This document shows, one piece after another, positions 1 through 5,056 of a stretch of 6,363 bases of DNA. This stretch comes from Chloroflexota bacterium (lineage in GTDB: Bacteria; Chloroflexota; Dehalococcoidia; Lucifugimonadales; UBA1127), in NCBI GenBank assembly GCA_028873745.1, contig JAPPNT010000097.1, positions 1 to 6,363 on the forward strand. Direction: 5' to 3'. Within the stretch, counting starts at the first letter, position 1. The number at the start of each line of letters is the position of its first letter. The translations under genes and the position numbers were made by a program. Under the pieces are notes generated by a model that saw only the letters and a program-made list of their open reading frames with translations, was not told the DNA's origin and did not search any database.

Positions 1-519
1 CCGGGCATCACCGCCACCGCCACCGTCTGCGACAACCTCGCGCTCTACGGCGGCCTCATGCTGACGCCCGACGGCCCCAAGGTCATCGAGTTCAACGCGC
101 GCCTCGGCGACCCGGAGACGCAGGTCGTGCTGCCGCGTATGGAATCGGACCTGCTGGACGTGTTTGAAGCCATCCTCGACGGCACAATCGACCGGACGCT
201 CATCGCGTGGTCGCCGCGTCCCGCCGTCGGCGTCGTCCTCGCGTCCGGCGGCTACCCGGACGCCTACGAGACCGGCTACGCCGTCACGGGCCTCGACGGC
301 GTCGACGATGACGTGGCCGTCTTCCACGCGGGCACGGCGCTGTCCGGCGATGGGGCCGTCGTAACGGCCGGCGGCCGCGTCCTCACCGTCGCCGCAACGG
401 GCGAGACGCTGGAGGACGCCCGCGCCCACGCATACGAGAACGCGGCGCGCATTGGTTTCGAGGGCGCGCAGTACCGGCGGGACATCGCGGCGCTGGCGCC
501 GGCGGCGAGCGGGAGGTAG
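1..519 (+). CDS. purD: Phosphoribosylamine-glycine ligase (GAR synthetase), 3' end only
   Basis: This is the C-terminal 172 residues of PurD, the ATP-grasp enzyme that joins glycine to 5-phosphoribosylamine to give GAR (step 2 of purine synthesis, cytosolic). The frame is open from base 1, so the start lies outside the window. The ATP-grasp metal-binding segment VIEFNARLGDPETQ is at window residues 28-41. It is followed by the PurD C-terminal domain, with GVVLASGGYPDAYETGY, the HAGT motif, GGRVL, and an ending of the usual type (IGFEGAQYRRDIA), so the C-terminus is complete. The first 15 or so residues (PGITATATVCDNLAL) do not look like the usual sequence before the 'GLMLT' strand, where something like 'GVLYAGLM' is expected. 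This could be divergence or an assembly edge. The stop is followed after 3 nt by the protease gene. Identity of the C-terminal part is secure. Confidence 0.95.
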   Translation, partial: PGITATATVCDNLALYGGLMLTPDGPKVIEFNARLGDPETQVVLPRMESDLLDVFEAILDGTIDRTLIAWSPRPAVGVVLASGGYPDAYETGYAVTGLDGVDDDVAVFHAGTALSGDGAVVTAGGRVLTVAATGETLEDARAHAYENAARIGFEGAQYRRDIAALAPAASGR

Positions 520-522
520 ACG

Positions 523-1188
523 GTGCAGCCACAATCGGTCCAGCCCGGTCAGCCCATCCCCACGGTCTCGGAGCTCATTGAGGAGCAGAACGCGCGCCGC
601 GCCTTCCTGGACCAGGTGGGCGTCTACTTCATCCGCGACATCAACGACGTCGAAGCTGAGCGCTTTGCCAAGTCGATGATCGTCATCGCCTCCAACCTGA
701 AGCGCATGGGCGGCCAGCGCCGCATCACGGTCTACATCAACTCCGGCGGCGGCTCCATGGGCGCCGGCTTCGCCATGATGGAGATGATGTACAAGGTCAA
801 GCGCGACTACCTGATCCCCGTCGACACCGTCGTCCTCGGCTACGCCTACTCCATGGGCGCCATCATCGCCCAGGCCGGCGACCGCCGTTCGATGGGCTTC
901 TTCTCCACCATGATGCTCCACAGCGGCCAGTGGACGGTGGTGGGCGAGGACGAGCGGATCTTCACCGACTACCAGAAGCTCGCCACCACCTACAAGCAGA
1001 AGATAGGCGAACTCTTCTATCGCCGGACCGGCACGCACACGCCGCGCTGGTGGACGAATTTCGTCTACTCCGGCCGCGACCGCTTCCTGTCGGCAACCGA
1101 GTGCCTCAAACTCCACCTCGTAGACGAAGTATGCGAGTTCGACACATGCTACATCCTGCCGCCGGACGAACAGGCCCGTCTGCCCTGA
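523..1188 (+). CDS. ClpP-family serine protease (Clp proteolytic-subunit-like)
   Basis: A 221-residue protein of the ClpP/crotonase fold, slightly longer than typical ClpP (about 200). Aligning by motif to E. coli ClpP gives a full catalytic triad: Ser110 in YAYSMGA, His133 in MMLHSGQW, and Asp186 in SGRDRFLS. The oxyanion-strand motif is INSGGGSMGAG (72-82), where ClpP usually has INSPGG. The C-terminal LSATECLKLHLVDEV matches the ClpP 'LSAxEAxxYGLVD' region. No signal peptide or membrane segment is visible, so it is likely cytosolic. Residues 168-181 carry an unusual Trp-rich insert (TPRWWTNF). The GTG start is supported by GGGAGG at 511-516, 6 nt upstream and inside the end of purD, which implies translational coupling. 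It is probably active, but it is too divergent to call the housekeeping clpP. The ATPase partner and substrate are unknown, and its purine-cluster location is unexplained. Confidence 0.85.
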   Translation: MQPQSVQPGQPIPTVSELIEEQNARRAFLDQVGVYFIRDINDVEAERFAKSMIVIASNLKRMGGQRRITVYINSGGGSMGAGFAMMEMMYKVKRDYLIPVDTVVLGYAYSMGAIIAQAGDRRSMGFFSTMMLHSGQWTVVGEDERIFTDYQKLATTYKQKIGELFYRRTGTHTPRWWTNFVYSGRDRFLSATECLKLHLVDEVCEFDTCYILPPDEQARLP

Positions 1189-1204
1189 GCTTCGGCAACC
1201 AACC

Positions 1205-1233
1205 GTTCGCCCTAAGCCTGTTGAAGGGCGAAC
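1205..1233. repeat. Palindromic intergenic element A (upstream copy)
   Basis: A perfect 8-bp inverted repeat, gttcgccc (1205-1212) and gggcgaac (1226-1233), encloses a 13-nt loop. The whole resembles the 'cgccctgagcctgtcgaaggg' type of dispersed intergenic palindrome seen in many GC-rich environmental bacteria (from general knowledge, not searched). It lies 16 nt after the protease stop. It could act as a weak hairpin terminator or mRNA-end stabiliser, but there is no T-tract after it. A diverged relative is at 6214-6240. Confidence 0.7.
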
Positions 1234-1237
1234 ACGT

Positions 1238-1279
1238 GGCCCCCAGCGTTTTTCCGGCGCAAGCCGGAATCCAGGGGCC
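1238..1279. repeat. GNRA-loop hairpin element B, copy 1
   Basis: Inner stem ttccggc (1252-1258) pairs with gccggaa (1263-1269) around a GCAA tetraloop (1259-1262). An outer stem, ggcccc (1238-1243) with ggggcc (1274-1279), can extend the structure. The right arm is followed by tccagggg, the same tail as in copy 2. It is a REP-like element related to 1351-1377 and 6257-6279. Confidence 0.7.
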
Positions 1280-1293
1280 GGAACACAGCACGC

Positions 1294-1338
1294 ATAGAGA
1301 AGGAGGAACACCCAGCCAGCCATGGAACAGAAACCGCT
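1294..1338 (+). repeat. Diverged duplicate of the purE ribosome-binding site and first codons (copy 1)
   Basis: These 45 bases match 1419-1463 at 39 of 45 positions without gaps, at an offset of exactly 125. The copy contains AAGGAGG (1300-1306), a 15-nt spacer and an ATG (1322-1324). It then reads MEQKPL, against MEQQPL at the real purE start. Homology stops after codon 6. It is a duplicated, non-productive purE start. Confidence 0.85.
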
Positions 1339-1408
1339 CCACTCCCGTCGTTACCGCGAAAGCGGGAACCCAGGGGGTGCGGGCCAGGGGCACACGTCGA
1401 CAATATAG
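1322..1408 (+). other. 28-codon upstream reading frame from the duplicated purE start
   Basis: Reading from the duplicated ATG gives a 28-residue frame that starts MEQKPLHSRRYR and ends at TAG (1406-1408), 38 nt before the true purE ATG. After the sixth codon it runs through hairpin copy 2, so it has no purE homology. It has the same ribosome-binding site as purE and may be translated as an upstream ORF, or it may simply be debris of the duplication. No function can be assigned. Confidence 0.3.
1351..1377. repeat. GNRA-loop hairpin element B, copy 2
   Basis: The stem ccgc (1354-1357) pairs with gcgg (1362-1365) around a GAAA tetraloop (1358-1361). After one a/g mismatch it is extended by tt (1351-1352) with aa (1367-1368). 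The tail cccaggggg (1369-1377) matches the tail of copy 1. It lies between the duplicated purE start and the real one. Confidence 0.65.
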
Positions 1409-1418
1409 GCGTCCAGAG

Positions 1419-1463
1419 ATAGAAAAGGAGGGTCATCCAACCAGCCATGGAACAGCAACCGCT
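1419..1463 (+). repeat. purE ribosome-binding site and start region (copy 2, functional)
   Basis: This is the partner of the repeat at 1294-1338 (39/45 identical). It carries AAGGAGG (1425-1431) and the real purE ATG (1447). The gap of 15 nt between them is long compared with the usual 5-9, and the duplicate keeps the same gap. No in-frame start lies closer to the ribosome-binding site, and the MEQQPLVGVLVGS beginning fits PurE. Confidence 0.8.
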
Positions 1464-1914
1464 AGTAGGAGTCCTTGTCGGCAGCCGTACGGACGAGCCG
1501 CGCATTGAGGATACGTTCAAGGTGCTCAATGACCTGGGCGTGCCGTATGAATACAACGCCATGTCCGCGCACCGCTCCCCGCAGCGCGTGATGGAGTACG
1601 TCACGACGGCAGAGGAGCGCGGTATCGAGGTGATCATCGCCGCTGCAGGCGGGTCCGCCGCCCTCCCCGGCGTCGTTGCGTCGTGGACAACGCTGCCCGT
1701 CATTGGCGTCCCCCTGCCCAGCAGCGACATGCAGGGCATAGACGCCCTCTACACCATCGCGCAGATGCCGCCCGGCGTTCCCGTGGCCTGCGTGGCCATC
1801 GGAGCGTGGGGCGCGCGCAACGCCGCGTATCTGGCGGCCAGCATCCTCAGCATCAAGCACCCCGCAGTCCATGAGGCCTACGCCAAGTACCGCGAGGGGC
1901 TCCGCAACGCATGA
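1447..1914 (+). CDS. purE: 5-(carboxyamino)imidazole ribonucleotide mutase (PurE), divergent class I type
   Basis: A 155-residue cytosolic enzyme of step 6, converting N5-CAIR to CAIR. The N-terminal phosphate loop GSRTD (12-16) stands for the usual GSxSD. SAHRSP (40-45) holds the expected catalytic His42. QMPPGVPVACVAIG and the NAAYLAASIL helix complete the PurE fold. The loop normally AGAGGAAHLPG reads AAAGGSAALPG here (65-75), so the usual class I histidine is replaced by Ala72; the 'DSL' that follows is DAL. It lacks the class II 'AGRSNGLGP' type loop. No purK, the normal partner of class I PurE, is in the window. The start at 1447 is chosen from the family's N-terminus; the AAGGAGG is 15 nt upstream. 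The stop overlaps the next start (ATGA), suggesting coupling to the HAD gene. Family membership is secure; the exact substrate class is less so. Confidence 0.93.
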   Translation: MEQQPLVGVLVGSRTDEPRIEDTFKVLNDLGVPYEYNAMSAHRSPQRVMEYVTTAEERGIEVIIAAAGGSAALPGVVASWTTLPVIGVPLPSSDMQGIDALYTIAQMPPGVPVACVAIGAWGARNAAYLAASILSIKHPAVHEAYAKYREGLRNA

Positions 1915-2627
1915 GCGCCCCCCGAGTCGTGGTGTTGGTCGACTTCGACGGCACCGCCGCCGCCCAGAACGTCGCCGAGACGCTCCTGGAGCGTTACGGG
2001 GGTGAGACGTCATACGCGGCCGGGACGTGGATGGCCAACAGGGAGTCCTTCCGCAAGGGTGAAATGACCCTTCGCGAGTACCAGGAGCGCGCCTTCAACG
2101 GCGTCGATGTCACATTGGAGGAGATGGGCGAGGGCCTGAAGGGCCTCTGCTGGCCCCGTGAAGGGTTTCAGAAGTTCGTGTCCTTTTGTAATGCAAACGA
2201 AATACATTTGTTTATCATTACCAATGGTCTGCAATTTTATGTTGACTTCGTATTGGAGCACGCCGGCATCGAAGGGCTCCCCGTCTGCGCCGTCGCCGTC
2301 GAGGGCCCGCCGCACCAGCTCCGCTACTCGTATCCTTACGACACCGAGACCTGCTGGGAGTGGGGCAACTGCAAGTGCCGCATCCTGGAGGAATCCAAAG
2401 CTGCCGGAGACGTCAAGACCGTCATGATCGGCGACGGCTGGTCCGACTACTGCGCCGCCCGCCTCGCCGACGCCGCCTTCGCCCGCGCCACCATGCGCCA
2501 GCACTGCGACGCCAACGGCGTCCCCTACATCCCCTTCGAGGACTTCCATGACGTGCTTGCTGCCTTCCGCGCCGGCATCCCCGGCGTCTGGGAGCCTAGC
2601 CCTGCCGATGAGGGGTCGTCCGGCTAG
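1911..2627 (+). CDS. HAD-superfamily phosphatase, MtnX/phosphoserine-phosphatase-like
   Basis: A 238-residue soluble HAD hydrolase with all four motifs: motif I DFDGT (11-15, nucleophile Asp11 and acid/base Asp13), motif II IITNG (Thr104), a motif III lysine most likely Lys155 in GNCKC, and motif IV GDGWSD (174-179, Mg-binding acids). A helical cap insert between motifs I and II (about residues 18-85) fits the HAD-IB type, which includes phosphoserine phosphatase and the MtnX methionine-salvage phosphatase. The substrate cannot be read from sequence. Its start overlaps the purE stop by 4 nt, with GAGGGG 11 nt upstream, so the two are likely translated together, and a role in purine or phosphosugar metabolism is possible but unproven. 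Residues about 90-113, including motif II, are encoded by an AT-rich patch with codons unlike the rest of the gene. Confidence 0.85.
   Translation: MSAPRVVVLVDFDGTAAAQNVAETLLERYGGETSYAAGTWMANRESFRKGEMTLREYQERAFNGVDVTLEEMGEGLKGLCWPREGFQKFVSFCNANEIHLFIITNGLQFYVDFVLEHAGIEGLPVCAVAVEGPPHQLRYSYPYDTETCWEWGNCKCRILEESKAAGDVKTVMIGDGWSDYCAARLADAAFARATMRQHCDANGVPYIPFEDFHDVLAAFRAGIPGVWEPSPADEGSSG
2181..2250. other. AT-rich patch inside the HAD phosphatase gene
   Basis: Counting bases 2181-2250 gives 22 G/C of 70 (31%), while flanking sequence on both sides is strongly GC-rich. Codons here include TTT, TGT, AAT, ATA, CAT, TTG, ATT, TAT and GTA, which the neighbouring genes mostly avoid. The frame stays open and encodes the motif II strand and next helix, so it is not an insertion of foreign non-coding DNA. 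Confidence 0.8.
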
Positions 2628-2678
2628 CCACCGCGTATGCTGCGAGTTCCGGAAACACGCGCGCAAGCCCCCTTGAAT

Positions 2679-2692
2679 CCCCTCGCGAGGGG
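2679..2692. repeat. 14-bp perfect palindrome upstream of purB
   Basis: cccctcgcgagggg is a perfect palindrome in the HAD-purB gap, 52 nt after the HAD stop. It is followed by no T-run, so it is a poor intrinsic terminator. It sits just upstream of the possible -10 at 2706, which would suit a protein operator. The role is inference. Confidence 0.5.
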
Positions 2693-2702
2693 CAATGCGC
2701 CA

Positions 2703-2711
2703 TGCTATCCT
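2703..2711 (+). promoter_or_regulatory. Possible extended -10 promoter for purB
   Basis: TGcTATCCT matches an extended -10 (TG at 2703-2704, hexamer TATCCT at 2706-2711). No good -35 is seen at the right spacing. Transcription would begin near 2718, leaving a leader of about 28 nt before the TTG start of purB. Weak support. Confidence 0.3.
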
Positions 2712-2745
2712 GTTTGTGCCCTACTTCTCCCTCAGGGGTTATGTC

Positions 2746-4050
2746 TTGATTGAGCGGTACTCCCGGCCCGATATGAAGCGCGTATGGTCTGACGACAACG
2801 CCTTCGCGCTTTGGCTCCGCGTCGAGATCGCCGCATGCCAGGCCTGGTGCGACCTCGGCGTCGTCCCGCCCGAGGACATGGCCCTCATTCGCGGCGCCAC
2901 CTTCAACCGCGCTTCCTACGACCGCTGGTTTGACGAGACCAAGCACGACCTCGTCTCCTTCACTCGCGCCGTATCCGAGAGCCTCGGCCCCGAGTCCCGC
3001 TGGGTCCACTACGGCCTCACTTCCAACGACGTTAAGGACACCGCCCTCGCCATGCAGATGACCGAGGCCTGTGACCTCATCGACGGCGACATCGGCCGCT
3101 TCCTCGACACCCTTGGCAGCCAGGCCGTCGCCTACAAGGACACGCCCTGCATCGGCCGCTCCCACGGCGTCCATGCCGAGCCCATGAGCTTCGGCCTCAA
3201 GCTTGCCCTCTGGCACAGCGAGATGCAGCGCAACCGCCAGCGCCTCGCGGAGACCCGCTCCCGCGTCAACGTTGGCATGATCTCCGGCCCCGTCGGCACC
3301 TACGCCGGCATCCCGCCGGAGATCGAGTCCTCCGTATGCGAGCAGCTTGGACTCACACCCGTCGCCGTCTCCAACCAGATCATCCAGCGCGACCGCCACG
3401 CCGAGTTCGTCCAGACCCTCGCCCTCATCGGCGCGACGCTCGAGAAAATCGCCACGGAGGTCCGCGCCCTCCAGCGCACCGAGGTCCGCGAGGTGCAGGA
3501 GCCCTTCGGCGAGCCCGGCTACGTGACCAAGGGCTCCTCCTCCATGCCCCACAAGCGCAATCCGGAGCTGTCGGAGCGAGTCTGCGGCCTCGCCCGTCTC
3601 GTGCGCGGCTACGCCACGACGGCCCTCGAGAACGTCGCCCTCTGGCACGAGCGCGACATCTCGCACTCCTCCGCCGAGCGCATGGCGCTCCCCGACGCCG
3701 CCCTCGCCATCGACTACATGCTGGAGCTTATTACGGGCGTCATCGGCGGGATGCGCGTGGACGTGCGCCAGATGATGCGCAACTTGGAGCTGACGCGCGG
3801 CCTCGTCTTCTCGCCCCGCGTGATGCTCGCCCTCGTGGAAGCCGGCATGGACCGCGCCGAGGCATACGACCTCGTGCAGGAGCACACCATGCGCTCCTGG
3901 GACGACGAGGAGGATTTCCGCGACCTCCTTCGCGCCGACCCGCGCGTCACCGCGGCCCTGCCCGGCGGCGCGCTTGAGAGCCTTTTCGACTACGGCTACT
4001 ACCTCGGCCACGTGGACCATATCTACAAGGCCGCGGGAATTGGCGCATAG
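2746..4050 (+). CDS. purB: Adenylosuccinate lyase
   Basis: A 434-residue fumarase/aspartase-superfamily lyase that removes fumarate from SAICAR (step 8) and from adenylosuccinate to make AMP; active as a cytosolic homotetramer in the family. Its length and motif spacing fit the Bacillus/Thermotoga type (about 431 residues). His67 (KHDLVSF), His88 (HYGLTSNDV), His140 (GRSHG) and the signature loop KGSSSMPHKRNP (about 262-273) are all present, with HERDISHSSAER after it. I choose the TTG at 2746 because the protein then starts LIERYSRP like other PurBs, and AGGGG (2734-2738) lies 7 nt upstream. The in-frame ATG at 2695 would add 17 residues of no family resemblance and would lie before the possible promoter. 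An out-of-frame ATG at 2741 stops after one further codon. The gap to purC is 33 nt. Confidence 0.96.
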   Translation: MIERYSRPDMKRVWSDDNAFALWLRVEIAACQAWCDLGVVPPEDMALIRGATFNRASYDRWFDETKHDLVSFTRAVSESLGPESRWVHYGLTSNDVKDTALAMQMTEACDLIDGDIGRFLDTLGSQAVAYKDTPCIGRSHGVHAEPMSFGLKLALWHSEMQRNRQRLAETRSRVNVGMISGPVGTYAGIPPEIESSVCEQLGLTPVAVSNQIIQRDRHAEFVQTLALIGATLEKIATEVRALQRTEVREVQEPFGEPGYVTKGSSSMPHKRNPELSERVCGLARLVRGYATTALENVALWHERDISHSSAERMALPDAALAIDYMLELITGVIGGMRVDVRQMMRNLELTRGLVFSPRVMLALVEAGMDRAEAYDLVQEHTMRSWDDEEDFRDLLRADPRVTAALPGGALESLFDYGYYLGHVDHIYKAAGIGA

Positions 4051-4083
4051 GCGCAACGAACACTGCAGAACCGGAGGGGAACT

Positions 4084-4974
4084 GTGGAAGCGATAGCAGA
4101 GACCAGCCTGCCCAACCAGATTCACCGCGGTAAGGTGCGCGACACCTACGACCTCGGCAACGGACTGCTGCTGATGGTCGCCACGGACCGCATCTCCGCC
4201 TTCGACGTCGTCCTGCCGACGGCCATCCCGGAGAAGGGCGTCGTCCTCTCCAACATCTCCGCCTTCTGGTTCGCCATGACGGCCGGCAGCATGCCCAACC
4301 ACTTCATCTGCATGGCCAATGACGCCGCCAAGGCCGGCATCGCCCTCCCCGACATCCCTCCCGAGGTCGCCCGCCGCGCCATGGTCGTCAAGCGCGCCCA
4401 GCGCATCGACGCCGAGTGCATCGCGCGCGGCTACATCACCGGCTCCGCCTGGGCCGAGTACCGCAAGTCCGGCACCGTCAACAGCATGCCCATGCCCGCC
4501 GGCCTCGTCGAGGGCGACAAGTTCCCCGAGCCCCTCTTCACGCCGACGACCAAGGCGGAGGAGGGCCACGACATGCCCATGACCGTCGAGGAGCTCGGCA
4601 ACTTGGTCGGCGAGAGCACGGCCCGCCTGCTCGGCGAGAAGACCGTCGAGCTCTACGCGGCCGCCGACGCCTACGCCCGCGACAAGGGCATCATCATCGC
4701 CGACACTAAGCTGGAGTTCGGGCTGCTGGACGGCCAGGTTATCGTCATCGACGAGATGCTGACGCCGGACTCCAGCCGCTTCTGGGACGCCGCGGGCTAC
4801 GCCCCCGGCAAGAGCCAGCCCAATTATGACAAGCAGTACGTCCGGGATGCGCTGACCGACATGGGGTGGGACCGTGAGCCCCCGGCGCCGGAGCTCCCCG
4901 ACGACGTCGTAGACAAGACCCGCGCCCGCTACCTGGAGGCCTATCAGCGCCTGACCGGGCAACCCCTTCCGTAG
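4084..4974 (+). CDS. purC: Phosphoribosylaminoimidazole-succinocarboxamide synthase (SAICAR synthetase)
   Basis: A 296-residue cytosolic ligase that joins aspartate to CAIR with ATP (step 7). It is of the longer form (about 300 residues, as in yeast Ade1) rather than the roughly 240-residue E. coli form. Motifs in order: GKVRDTYD (16-23, nucleotide-binding loop), ATDRISAFD (33-41), RGYITGSAW (115-123), FTPTTKAEEGHD (152-163), ADTKLEFG (206-213) and DEMLTPDSSRFW (223-234), followed by SQPNYDKQYVRD. The GTG start has GGAGGGG at 4073-4079, 4 nt upstream, and puts the first motif at the expected place. Product and substrate link it directly to PurE before it and PurB beside it. Its last codons (QPLP-stop) lie inside the first copy of an 18-bp tandem repeat, so the exact C-terminus was probably set by that repeat. 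Confidence 0.97.
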   Translation: MEAIAETSLPNQIHRGKVRDTYDLGNGLLLMVATDRISAFDVVLPTAIPEKGVVLSNISAFWFAMTAGSMPNHFICMANDAAKAGIALPDIPPEVARRAMVVKRAQRIDAECIARGYITGSAWAEYRKSGTVNSMPMPAGLVEGDKFPEPLFTPTTKAEEGHDMPMTVEELGNLVGESTARLLGEKTVELYAAADAYARDKGIIIADTKLEFGLLDGQVIVIDEMLTPDSSRFWDAAGYAPGKSQPNYDKQYVRDALTDMGWDREPPAPELPDDVVDKTRARYLEAYQRLTGQPLP

Positions 4975-5054
4975 AAGGAACCCCTTCCGTAGAAGGAACC
5001 CCTTCCGTAGAAGGAACCCCTTCCATAGAGAAGGACCCCTACCCTAGAGGAGCA
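4963..5054 (+). repeat. 18-19 bp tandem repeat spanning the purC stop and the next gene's ribosome-binding site
   Basis: Three perfect copies of ccccttccgtagaaggaa (4963-4980, 4981-4998, 4999-5016) are followed by two diverged 19-nt copies (5017-5035 and 5036-5054). Each copy has a TAG followed by an AAGGA/GAGGAG Shine-Dalgarno-like core. The first TAG ends purC and the last copy holds the AGAGGAG (5046-5052) that serves the DUF3105 gene. Each perfect unit can fold as ccttc-cgta-gaagg, and gaagg of one unit can also pair with ccttc of the next, so the array has two competing hairpin registers. Confidence 0.9.
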
Positions 5055-5056
5055 AC

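Noticed and set aside
1205..1377. Palindromes in the protease-purE gap considered as a CRISPR array
   Set aside because: The elements differ in sequence and spacing, are hairpins of two kinds, and there are no regular repeats with unique spacers and no cas genes.
1396..1412. Possible -10 box (caatat) before purE
   Set aside because: There is no -35-like hexamer at an acceptable distance, and the match is weak.
1189..1446. Purine riboswitch upstream of purE
   Set aside because: The visible structure is repeat hairpins and a duplicated start region. I could not find the three-way-junction core of a purine or PRPP/ykkC-type riboswitch.
930..1508. Plus-strand frame running from the protease gene through the repeats into purE
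   Set aside because: It is an out-of-frame Arg/His-rich shadow of the protease that continues through non-coding repeats; no ribosome-binding site and no family resemblance.
2181..2250. Internal promoter in the AT-rich patch of the HAD gene
   Set aside because: The best pair (TTGTTT 2208-2213 and TTTTAT 2235-2240) has 21 nt between the hexamers, too far apart for a standard promoter.
2695..2745. ATG at 2695 as the purB start
   Set aside because: The extra 17 residues do not resemble PurB N-termini, while the TTG at 2746 gives the typical IERYSRP beginning with a well-spaced ribosome-binding site.
2596..4962. Very long open frame on the - strand (788 codons) opposite purB and purC
   Set aside because: It lies antisense to two well-supported genes. 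The open frame is a by-product of high GC at third codon positions, and its translation is low-complexity Gly/Ala/Val/His-rich with no domain.
4745..5026. Minus-strand frame beginning with a repeated MEGVPSTEGVPST pattern
   Set aside because: The peptide repeat is only the reverse reading of the 18-bp DNA tandem array, and the rest is antisense to purC.
4963..5054. Tandem 18-bp units considered as replication iterons
   Set aside because: No replication initiator gene or AT-rich unwinding region is nearby, and the units coincide with a stop codon and a ribosome-binding site, favouring a local duplication.
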